DNA of 64,000 nt, from positions 62,001 through 126,000 of the forward strand of contig JAVXUO010000147.1 of the NCBI GenBank assembly GCA_033065855.1, in the 5' to 3' direction. The position numbers and the translations under genes are program-made. Source of the stretch: Escallonia rubra. Its lineage: Eukaryota; Streptophyta; Magnoliopsida; Escalloniales; Escalloniaceae. Under the pieces are notes generated by a model that made no database searches, was not told the DNA's origin, and saw only the letters and a list, made by a program, of their open reading frames with translations. Shown in pieces: positions 22,441 through 33,149 of the stretch. Within the stretch, counting starts at the first letter, position 1. Every line of letters begins with the position of its first letter.

Positions 22441-24630
22441 CAAGGATTTGATTCGTGAATGGAAATTGACTCTAATAGCCGTTTTCTGTACTTGCGATAA
22501 GAGATCAAGCATATTGGAGGCTCGTAACAACAAGGATCCTTCATCGAAAGTTTCAAGTACTTCTTACAGTATGTTCTCAAACCCATTACGTATTACGTGG
22601 TAGATGTCTAAGAATTTTAACAGATGCAAAAGTGGTGAATCTCATTTCGAAGCAACAACCATGTGAGGACCAGTTATTCCTCTAAATTCGTGAAAGGAGG
22701 AACTGGCTGAATGAGATTCGGCGCTTTTAAGCAATTCCGCGTGCGGTAAAGTTTCTCGAAAATACGGAAGAAGGGGTTTGATATTTGGACTCTGCTGCTT
22801 AACTACCTTCTTCCCTTTATATATATATATATCATGATTTACTTGTTGCTGCGAAGCTCAATGTTGGTGTCACCAGCTTGGAAATGACCGTCAAAGAGAG
22901 GATGGAAGATGAAGACTTATTTATAATCAAAGCTCGACCTTGGTGTTTCATTCTTGAATAACCATTAGGAAAACTCTGAATTATTTAAGTGCTTTGCATG
23001 CTAATTTTATAGAGTTGTATGAAAATCCTACGGAGTTAAAGTTTTCCTTTATAAATAATATTCCTATTGAAGTGCAATTTTTTGTGTAGCTTCTAGTAAA
23101 TTTTCTTTAGTTTTCATTTGTAATTGTGTCGGGCTTTATAGATTTAGGGATTTGCATGTCTAATGGAGTGGATGAGAAATTATTAGAATTTGGCCTACAA
23201 TAACTGGCATCCAGTTGCAAATGTTGAAAAAAATGGCCCCAAAATGAGACACTTATAGAGAGCCTCCAAAAAAGTGGTTGACTATCAAACGTCCAAAAAA
23301 GGTGCACAAATGGCTGAGGATAGAGGCGTTCTCTCTCTCTCTCTCTCTCTATGTCTTAAAAGGAGACGCGTAACAATGCCCCAATGAGGAGGCTTTAACT
23401 AATGCCCTAATATACGTGCGCTACTTAAAATGCTGCAAAATAGGGACATTGAATTAGCGCCCCCCCCCCTCTCCAAAGAGGCGTTTTAAAGCGCCCTAAA
23501 TTTTCTAGGCGCTTAAAAATCGTCGTTTTTCTAACGACTCTTTTATTTGGGGTGCTTTTACTAACGCCTCCAATAAGCGCCCCTAAAAAAGAATGGGTGC
23601 TTTTATGGTTTAAAAGGGCATTTTTTGGCGCCCTCTACAGGCTTATGTATTATATATTGTCCCTAATTATAAAATCATATATGACTATACAATTTGAAAA
23701 GTTACCTAGCTCATTACTTAAAAAGTTTGACATAAACATATACCCCGCTTATGCTTAATGTGTACCAAGTGAATTTAAACTTTAAGTTAGAAGAGAAATT
23801 CTTAAGGTGAAGAGAAGCACAAAAGCCTTTTTCTAAACGACAGAGAGTAGAAAACTCATGAATAACAAGCAAAATGCTTTGCAAAAGATCCAACAACCAA
23901 TCCAAAGGGGACGACCACAATGACAATTTGCCTTGAAACAAAAACTTTACCAAGAACATGCTTCAAACGTCAAAATCCCGAGAATTGCAGAATCTTCATC
24001 TTCACGACGTTTATGGAAGGAAATTTGATGCTAAATTATTGCAAGAGAACTTATCGTTAAAGACGACAAGAAGCAAAGCCTTTGTTTGCACTTCTGTTTG
24101 AAGATTATAATCTTGATTACACGTAGTACTTTTACATATTTTAGTCAGTACTTTGTTTTCTACTTATTTGTAGCTTGTGGCGATTGCTAGTTGGTCAAAG
24201 ATATACTACATGTTATGTACTTGAATTTTGCACTAGCAACGGTTCTTGCACTATCTAGCATATGTGTGTTAATAAAATCCTTCTACAACTCGCAGCTACA
24301 ACTTGTACTTTCTTAGTACATATTGGTATATAGTTATATTAAATGTCACGGTTCTTTGGAGACCCATCATTAGAGTTGGATTAGAGCTGGTATGTTTGTT
24401 TGTTGTTTAAAGCAGTTCATTCTTCATATAACATTTTTGGTCCATTCCATAATAACTTAAGCATTTGCCACAGAACAATTCATGTATTTCTAAATTATAG
24501 GTTTATCTTTTGTTTTATTTGTGGTTGATCAAGAATTGATGAACATTTTCTCTTATACACTGTCAACATTTTCTTTCTCTTATAATTCTTCTTTTTTTGA
24601 GTGTTATTTCTCATGTGTGGGTGATTGCAG
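22441..24630. other. Unassigned degenerate sequence
   Basis: No gene recognised. It includes a TA run near 22820, a CT run at 23330-23352, and a patch at 23380-23640 rich in GGCGC/GCGCC words spaced in AT-rich DNA. That patch resembles the subterminal region of a decayed DNA transposon, but no terminal pair was found. A minus-strand frame near 23714-23959 has no recognisable domain. Confidence 0.4.
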
Positions 24631-24639
24631 GTAATAGCC

Positions 24640-25995
24640 AAATAGAAGGTATCCGTGCGTAATGTGCTCAGATTTTGATCTTCGTGTGGAATGCTTTTCT
24701 GTTGGAGCCGAGGTTCATCCTCACAAAGGCAATCATCCAGTTGTGGTTAGTGACCTTATTTTGTCAGTACTTTCCGATTTGTTCATAATCCCCATTTCAC
24801 TGTTAAAATGAATACTGCATAGGGCAACTGTTAAAATGAAGCGTTGCTGCCTTAAACAGGATAGTGACCACACACTGCACCTGTATAACACAGTTCTTCA
24901 TCCCTTCTAAGAACCTGCATTTGATTTGTGCTTAATTAGTCTGATATGCAGTTGTCTGTTTTTCATTCGCCAGTTCTTTTTTCTTTTGTTATCTATGTAC
25001 TTTTGGTGTGTTGAGATGTAAATTATGTTTTTTTTTTTGAAACCTTACCTATTTTCTTTCAACAGGATAATTTGTATTTTCCCCTAAAATCTCCTAACTG
25101 GAATGCAGATGAGGAGATATTAATCCTGGAGGTATTCATGTACAAGCTTTAAATCTTGGGTTCTGTGTCAGTTAGTATATATGCTGGTGGTTTTCACTAG
25201 TCGCCTTGGTGGTGTTCCCTTTTGGGAATCTCATCCTGAAGAATTAAATTTCTTTTTGCAGGGTATTGAAATGTATGGAATGGGGAACTGGCCTGAGGTT
25301 GCAGAGCAGGTTGGAACAAAAGCAAATCTCAATGTATTGATCACTCGATACTATTTACATGAACTCACCGTGCTTTCCTCTACCAGTATGACATTTGCTT
25401 TTAAGTTTATACCCTTTGAAATGGATTGTGAGGTATCAACTCCAGTTGTATCTCTCCCGGACATGTCCACGTTATGGGAAACAATAGAGAAGAACTCCTT
25501 GCTATGGCCAGAGGACATGGTGAAATTAGCAAAGGTTAGCTTGTCACTATCACTATACTATTAAATGTTGTAGCTGTCTTGGAAGCTTTTCTTAACTTGC
25601 AATTGGGCAGTAATTCCTTTGCAAATAAAATGATACAAGTACGTGCTTGCTCATTTGCCTCAAATAAGCTTCTAGCAAAACCTATTTTTCTATGTTTGTT
25701 GCTCGTCTTTTTAGTACGTTTATGTTCGCGCCATCCTCATTTAGCCAAATGCTTTTCCCTAATCTCATCTTTTTTGCTATTAAACTGATATCTGTAATAG
25801 CTTGGTTTTACTTTTGTGAAAAAACTCTGCTTTTTACTCTAAGTACATATTGCTCTCTACCTTACTACTTGCAGTGCATGTGTGTATTTGAAGTTGCCCT
25901 CTAAGTTCATTTCCTCTGGTACTGTCTCAGGATATTCAACCCTTGGGGAAGTTACTATGAAAGAAGTGTCTCCATTTTCAACAGGAATAAAGTAT
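24640..25995 (+). pseudogene. ADA2-like transcriptional adaptor gene copy, partial and frameshifted
   Basis: Four exon-like blocks lie in the order of plant ADA2. (1) 24650-24745: the ZZ zinc finger end, CSDFDLRVECFSVGAEV then HPHKGNHPVV. (2) 25066-25131: WNADEEILILE after a canonical acceptor. (3) 25262-25534: SANT domain, GIEMYGMGNWPEVAEQVGTKA, then frame shifts; the other frames show CIDH, IYMNSPCFPLP and NREELLAMARGHGE. (4) From 25931: LGEVTMKEVSPFS. ADA2 is the adaptor of SAGA-type histone acetyltransferase complexes. The N-terminus and most of the C-terminus (including SWIRM) are missing and the frame is broken several times. Introns are retained, so it is a DNA-level copy, not a retrocopy. 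Confidence 0.85.
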
Positions 25996-26419
25996 AGCTG
26001 ACTTCTCCATCCTGTATCCAGTATTATTGCAGCTCATTTATCGTATTTAACTAATTCCTTTTGGCATGCTTGATCATGGGTACTGTCTCAGTATGTGAAT
26101 CACTAATATAAAGTCATGTCTGTATGTGAGGGCATCCAACATTGTGCCGATTAAGGATGGCCGTGATGTTGGGATTGAGTGTAAGGTGTCGAAGACGAAG
26201 AGGCAGCACGCAACACCCTTACCTTTGGAGTTATTGTACTTAGTGATTTTGTAAATGAAATGCTTGTAGCTTATGTTAAGATTAAGCAAACTTTAATGGA
26301 TGGTGTTTTTGTAATGCATGATTTTATTTATTCAATTCCATTAAAGTTAAAGTTTATCCTTTTTGTTTTGTAGAAGAACAATATATACGGGCATAACCAA
26401 TTGGTAAACGTACTATTGT

Positions 26420-26957
26420 CACTACTAGAAGAAGCTATAATTGTCACTACATGACTATAAGTTCATCACTAGTGTGTATAGTGATGACATGAAAAGTGAA
26501 ATGGTGACAACAAAATGAATGTTCTATGACAATACAAAGAATTGACATAAATGATTATTGTAACAACATCGATATTGTCACAAGTTAATATTGTGACAAT
26601 ATTGAAGTCGTCACTAGTGACATAATGTGACAAGTCACTTTGTCACCATATCCCAATTTAAGTCTATAGTAAGGATTCTTTTGTGACAATAGCGCGTAAT
26701 GACGACAACATTTGAGATCATTAAGTGACAACAAAGTTGTCACTAGAGTTCATGCAAAAGTGACAACTTAAAGGTTGTCACAACAAATTTCAGATTTAGT
26801 GACAACTTACACAAGGTTGTCACTTAAAGTTTTTAGTGACGGGCCTATAATGACGACTCTTTTGACAACAAAAAGTTGTCACTATAATATTTAGTGATAA
26901 CTTTGTACTTTATTGTGACAACTTCTATTGTCATTAGAGACGTATTTTCTTGTAGTG
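26420..26957. mobile_element. Mini-CACTA element, 538 bp, non-coding
   Basis: Starts CACTACTAGAAGAAG and ends TATTTTCTTGTAGTG, a CACTA-type terminal pair. The whole length is a string of TGACAAC/GTTGTCAC words in both orientations, so almost all of it is subterminal repeat. Flanking triplets TGT and AAT do not match, so the target duplication is lost or an end is altered. Its motif differs from the other CACTA elements in the window. Confidence 0.75.
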
Positions 26958-27075
26958 AATGCTAAGAAGTTCGGCAAGTATTGCCAGCATTGTTTAGCCC
27001 CAGGGCTAACACTCATATTTTAAGGGGGCATGAGGCACAGACCTTGTCAAACCCTTTCTTAGATCCTTAGTTAGA
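26958..27075 (+). pseudogene. End of a Tat-like gypsy pol and polypurine tract
   Basis: Reads AKKFGKYCQHCLA and a stop, then TAAGGGGGCATGAGGCAC AGACCTTGTCAAAC in order. The same arrangement occurs at 58835-58916 (LRRYYQYYLALRQDTSF, stop, GGGGGGCAAGGGGGC, CAGACCTTGTCAAAC). It is therefore the last few codons of pol and the tract after it from a second member of the same family. The rest of this pol is absent. Confidence 0.65.
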
Positions 27076-28020
27076 TTGGGACTAATATTTTCATCACCTT
27101 TGATGTTTCTTTTTCTGTTAGCTAGCAATAAAGGCAAAAATGTAGCAATTTTTTCCCAAGTAATAAAATTTTGTTCTATGAGTAACAAAAATTTATTACT
27201 AGGCTAAATAAAGCTTAGTACCTTAAAACTACACGGACGTTCTCACTTTAGGACCTATGTTCTCAAATTTTCAATGTCAGGGTCTGGAATTTTATTTAGG
27301 CAATTAATAAGTACCTAGCTATACCTATTTTCCCTTCAAATCCCTCCCTGTGCTAAATTAAATTACTTTTCTGTCAGGGGCAAAAACATCAGTTTACCTA
27401 CAATAGTAGTAGTCTCATTCCGTGCCATCGGTAGTTTAAGGCAAAAAATTATTTTTTTCTCTCACTACACCATTGAAGAACATAATCACCAAATTCAACC
27501 CATAACCTTCACCAAGCCACCTCTATTCAATCCCCACTTTTACTAGATTGAATCTGTAATTAGGGTTGATATATTGATTGCAGGTTCAATTCGTTGAGAT
27601 TTAGAGAGTTTTGAAGGTGCTATAGAGAAGGTGGTTTAAGATGGTCGATATTGGTGATTAAGGGTGGTCGATGATAGTGGCTAGGGTGGGTGAAGGTGGT
27701 TGGTCCAGTGATGTGACGTGGTGGTTGATGTGATGGTTTAGGGTTAGGAAGGGGAAGGGGCAACCAGAAGAGGAGGCTGCTGGAGAAGAATAATAAATTT
27801 ATGTTACTAAAGAGTTTTATTTAAACTCAAAAAAATAATCTTTACCCGTTAATAATTGAAAAAATTCCGTCGGCGTAAAATTTTGACAGAATTTAGCCGA
27901 CGGAATAATTTGCCAGAGCAAGTCAGTCGTGGTAAAAGTCTTTACCACAAACTATTCCGCCGTTGATAATTTTTCTTGCCTTTTACCTGCGGATTTCATC
28001 GGTAAAATTAATGGTAAAAG
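27076..28020. other. Decayed retroelement 3' region, no gene seen
   Basis: AT-rich sequence with GGTGGT-rich part (27620-27730) and, at 27850-28010, facing copies of CCGTCGG/CCGACGG-like words that end near TTTTTCTTG. The last part may be the edge of a decayed CACTA element. No frame with a recognisable domain. Confidence 0.4.
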
Positions 28021-28812
28021 TGAATTTTAGAGGGGGACTGCGTTCTGTTGGAAAGCATCCGACCCTAAGAACCTATTTGAAGCGGCAGGTGGCCCGAGCA
28101 GATCACTAAGACTTGTTTCCCAAAGAGACAAGCCCGTGGAGAGCTCCCAAGCATCCTGCCCGAGTAGAGATTAATTAAAGACTTGTCTCCTAAGAGTCAA
28201 AGCCTACCCGAGCAGACATCATGCCCAGGCAGAGCTCCGAATCAGCCTGCCCGAGCAGAGATCATGCGTAGGAAGAGCTCCCGATCAGAATGCTCGAGCA
28301 AATTGTCCAAGCAGACTACCAGGGAACACTCTTGACTTTTGTGTGATTGATCTGTTTTAACTTTTTGCTTCTCGGTTACCTGATATGTCACGAAAACAGG
28401 AGGGGCATATGAGAGAGCTAAAAATTCATCACCAATTATCGTTTGACACCTGGCATTCGTGGTCGAGCCCGATTAACTTTGAGTTAGGTATTTGCCATAT
28501 CTAGAGGCTAGGGTTTTCTGGAGCTTCTATCTTGTTTCGCAAGAATAAAGCATAAGCCCAACTGTCAGTCCTAATTCTATATTGGGATTCTAATACCTAA
28601 GAATATAGAAGGGATATCTTCAGGTATGTGGACAACTAATCACACACAAACACAATATCTTATATAGCTTGTTTAGAGTTTTACTCATAAGCTCTGCTCT
28701 AACTTAAGCATCAAAGAGTTCCTCTGTCAAAACCCTATCGGCAGTCATCTCTTTCTCTTTTGCATGTTCTGATTCCTTGTGTGGTGCTGATCTTTTTTTA
28801 GCAGCAACATGT
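28021..28812 (+). repeat. Tat-like gypsy 3' repeats and LTR end (second family member)
   Basis: Bases 28090-28320 carry several CCCGAGCAG-type units like those at 59090-63190. Bases 28610-28812 match 63535-63739 segment by segment (CAGGTATGTGGACAACTA, then CTTAAGCATCA and AGAGTTCCTC, ending AGCAGCAACA). Directly after, ATTTGGCGGCAGTG at about 28818 resembles the primer binding site of Tat/Athila gypsy elements. The LTR thus ends at about 28812, and this may be a recombined LTR. No gene inside. Confidence 0.65.
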
Positions 28813-28829
28813 GTTAATTTGGCGGCAGT

Positions 28830-29500
28830 GTATCAATGGAGTTAGCAGGGTCAGTGTTTTTAGCTCGCAGTGGGAGATGAATACAAGTATTTTGAAGAGG
28901 GACCAAAAAGGAAGCAAAGCATAACATGACCATAATGAAACAAATCAAACTTTAAGGACTTCTAAAAAACTACAGATAGGGAATCATTTTACTCCATGTC
29001 CAAAGCACGAGTAGATCCTTTTGCACTTTGGATCACATGGAAGCAGCCCTCCCAAGTATGAGAGAGTTGAACAAGACGAAGTCGCTATCTTTAAGCCAGC
29101 AAATTTAGAAGATGCTAAATCAGCCCAAGTTTGTCCTGATTTGATACGACACCAACCCACCAATATTTTAGGCGTCAACCATAACCTAATGCCACTCTGC
29201 GAGTCTAATGCTGACAATAGAGTCAACTGAAGGTGATAATTTTGATAAATAAAATAGTATACTCGTATGGCAGTATTCAACGTGCAAGATGGGCCTCCTT
29301 TTGTTTTTCTGAATGTGCATTAGCTAATTCAGAGGAATCGCAGGAACCAACTTTTGTAGCTGAAAGCTTTTGTTTGACATGTTACTCTTCCAACCTAGCA
29401 AATCTGTGTTAAAAAAGGGCAAAAAATAATGTTAATAAAAGAAATTTAGTTTTTTGATTACTTCTACCTTACACGAGAATAAGCAAAGAGAAAAATGAAA
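28830..29500. other. Upstream region of the laccase gene
   Basis: No gene recognised; AT-rich. It would contain the distal promoter of the laccase. A 98-codon minus frame at 28984-29280 has no recognisable domain and is probably chance. Confidence 0.4.
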
Positions 29501-29507
29501 TGCTTAC

Positions 29508-29515
29508 TATATAAA
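29508..29515 (+). promoter_or_regulatory. Probable TATA box of the laccase gene
   Basis: TATATAAA lies 97 bp upstream of the laccase start codon. It predicts transcription starting near 29540 and a leader of about 65 nt. This is position-based inference. Confidence 0.55.
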
Positions 29516-29604
29516 CAGGTACAAGTATGGACTTGGTTCGTAGAGCCTAGTGTGTGTGTATAGAAGCAGTACTTGGTGTGAGCATACCCTGAAAGTTGCC
29601 ATAA

Positions 29605-30848
29605 ATGGGGAGTCATTATGGGTCGTTAATCTTAGGACTCCTAGTTCTTGCCGGCATTCTTCCATCTTCTTCTGCAACTACTCGGCGCTTTCAATTTAAT
29701 GTACGTAAAATTCTCGCACTCTTCTTCTTCTTCTTCTTCTTCTCTCTCTCTCTCTCTCTCTCTCTATGCGCTCATGCATCCACGCACATAAAGATAAGTA
29801 ATATATAAAGTTCTTGACATGACTATATATCAATAAGATTTTTGTCCGGATATACTGACGTTAGAATATCTGATACTTGGGATTCAAATGCACGAAAAAT
29901 ACGGGAACTGAAGATACGTGAGCATTAACTTCGTTTTTGGTTTCAGGTTGAATGGAAGAATGTGACCCGCTTGTGTCATACGAAGCAACTTCTAACGGTG
30001 AATGGCAAGTATCCAGGGCCAACCATCAATGTTAACGAAGGTGACAACGTCGAGATCAAGGTCAGGAACAGCGTTGCTAGGAACACTACCATCCATTGGT
30101 GAGTAACTAGTGAATCCCTGTACTGAAGAACACCAAATTTAAGCTTTCCGAATATCTTCCAAACGATTATGATCATTACTAGTTTTGAATGATCGCCTAA
30201 CTAAAATTCCTTGTGTAATACAGCTACAAATTTTTGGCTGTGGCCACTAACAAATTAGCACATTCAATGATTGATTATCTGTCATTTGCTCATTCCCTCC
30301 CAATTCACTCAACATGCTATAATCTTAAAAGAACTGATAAAGAATGAAAAGAAAAAATGGCGCGAGTCTCGTATGGGGAAGCGGCAACCTACGATGTTAG
30401 AAAAATGAATAGAAAAAGGAGAATTAGCTACGAGAAGTACAGTATTTTTAAGCATAATACGGACTAGGTGATTGCCAAGCACGTTATGCATGGCATAATG
30501 GCATCTGTCACATTGCGTCCACATGCAAGTATTTCTTTCAGAAAACATGAAGTATGGTTCTCTATTTGTTCTCTGGTGGATTTCATTAACTTTTCTTTAA
30601 TTTGCTTCTTTTTGAAACTACATGTGTTGAACACATATTTATTAGAGCAGACAGTGATTTACCGTCCGTACAAATGTCTGTTCCACGATGGGGTAGATGA
30701 CGGGGTAGTGAAACAATAAAAATGATCTACTCCGTCCATCCGCGATATGTGAACAATCAGATCAGTGATAACTTAAGCTAAGTTGCTAGATACATACTCC
30801 GTATATGTATATTTATTGATATATACATGTACACACATACACACAAAC

Positions 30849-30900
<52 letters not shown>

Positions 30901-33103
30901 TAAATATATATATATTGTGCCTTGCGCGCGTCTTTATGTATATGTATATATTTCTATGTACACACATGCATTTGTATGTACATATGTATACAAAAATATT
31001 ATCATATAGCATGGTGTACACAAATAAATAAAAAATTAAAGACATCATAGACGAAGCATTTGTAGATTGTGAAACTGATACGTGAGCTTCTTTTGGCGTC
31101 CTTTTTCTTTTTTACCCTTCATAATTTTTCGACATGTCATTTTATTTGCTACGATTTTTTTTTTATTATCCCTATGCATAGAAAAGCCACACATACATCA
31201 TCACCATTTACTATTATGTTTTTTGTTTTAAAAAAAAATTGCAAATCCTAGTTACACAATCTTAGTAAACCTTGTACGTACGTCACAAAAGTATATCTAA
31301 CGAATAGCCCTCTGACCGATTTCATGTTGTAAAAAGTGTATCTAATCGCACGTGAATTGTATTCGAGTAAGTCTGTTTATCGCACCATGTGAACTGAAAA
31401 GCCACCATCCTCTAACCCACAGTCGTGAAGAACCTCGCTCGAATATATCCCTCATCTGCCAGCTTGCTTTGGGAAAATTCTCCATTTTTTCTTCTGGACT
31501 CAGAATTTTGTTGAAGTCCCCACCACATAATAAGGCTAATTATCTGTGCCACCAATTAAGAAAGCGAATGAGGTTCCAAGATTCCTTCCTTTTAGATACA
31601 GATGGCATGCCATAAAACCCTCTGAACATACACTTAGAAATGAGCTCCCAATCTTCTATCGTAGCCGTAATTGTAGTTTAATTACTGTGTGTGTACGTTA
31701 GTTATTTGGGGTTAATTAGCTCTGCTTATTCAGCTTGTATGCCTAGATCTGCTTTTTTTTTTTGACAGATTGTAAAAAAAAAAAATCAGCTCCAAAGCCC
31801 CAAAAGGGGACGTTATCATCACCTTAAGAGACAATAAAACCAGGCAATTGTTTAGGCTGCTTTAAAAACAAAAAAATCGTGTCTTCTTTGCGCATACTAT
31901 TATGATGACAGAGGAAACTAATGATGCCAAAGCATACAGCAAAAAGAAAGACCATTTTCACTACAGAGAGAGTAGAGGAAATAAATTCTTTAGCCCAAGA
32001 AATTGATTCCATTATTCAGCAAATGAGCATATATGCCTAGACCAGTTGGGTGTTTGCTGGCATAAAAATGCTTTTTCAAACTTTATTTCAAATTCAAAAA
32101 AGCTGTAACACTGTTTCAAAACTATCATTCTTTATGGACTATGATTAAAGAAAGACACAACAAGATTGATACAAATATTTATACTGGTGTGCAACACAGG
32201 CATGGAGTAAGGCAGTTAAGAACAGGATGGGCAGATGGTCCAGCTTACGTTACCCAATGCCCCATCCAAGGCGGCCACACATATACATACAAATTCACTG
32301 TTGTTGGTCAGAGAGGCACCCTTTGGTGGCACGCCCATTTCTCATGGCAACGCGTATCCGTCCATGGCGCCTTCATCATCAACCCTCAAATGCCATTCCC
32401 GTTCTCCACTCCTGTTCAAGCTGAAATTCCCATCTTACTTGGTAAGATTACCGTGATGCCGCAGTCATCGCATATCAAACACACTAGCTTTCACTGCTGA
32501 TACTTCAAAGTTTTCAATGTGTAGGTGAATGGTGGAATGAGGATACAGAGATGACGGAAATGGAAATGATGTTGTATGGCGACGGGCCTAATGCTTCAGA
32601 TGCGTACACCATTAACGGCTTACCAGGATCTATCTATCCATGTTCTAACAAAGGTGATGTTTCCCCACCCCTTCCCTCGTAATGCATAGTATTGTTTTCT
32701 TTTTCTTTGGCCATTGGTCATCCCAAGGTGCAGGGTTAGAAATTGTGTCAGACCTACGAAGTACGGGTGCAGACAGAAGGATACTCTTTTTTGGAAAAAA
32801 TTTAGGATAAGAGTGCGACGGGAATACTACAAATTTTATCTATGTATTTTAAATTCTATATACCTAAAATAAGTTTATTTTAAACAAAACAGGGATCACT
32901 TAAATTTTAAGAAAGCCCATATATAGTGCAATTTTATTTGTCATAGTTGTTATATACTTGCATGTGACTATGTAGCTATTGGGAGCTATTATAATCATTG
33001 GGTCTGAAAATGCATAGACCCAATCACATGTGGGCTTGCATGTGTATAATTAGTGGGTATGCATGTCATTATAGAGAGCCATGTGGTCAAAAAGGGATTG
33101 TCA

Positions 33104-33149
<46 letters not shown>

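Noticed and set aside
22855-22960. Possible LINE or retroelement gag-like segment (EDEDLFIIKARPWCF)
   Set aside because: Too short and without a second landmark; similarity to zinc-knuckle-associated domains is only an impression.
28984-29280. 98-codon minus frame upstream of the laccase
   Set aside because: No domain or splice context; an equally open plus frame overlaps it, as expected by chance.
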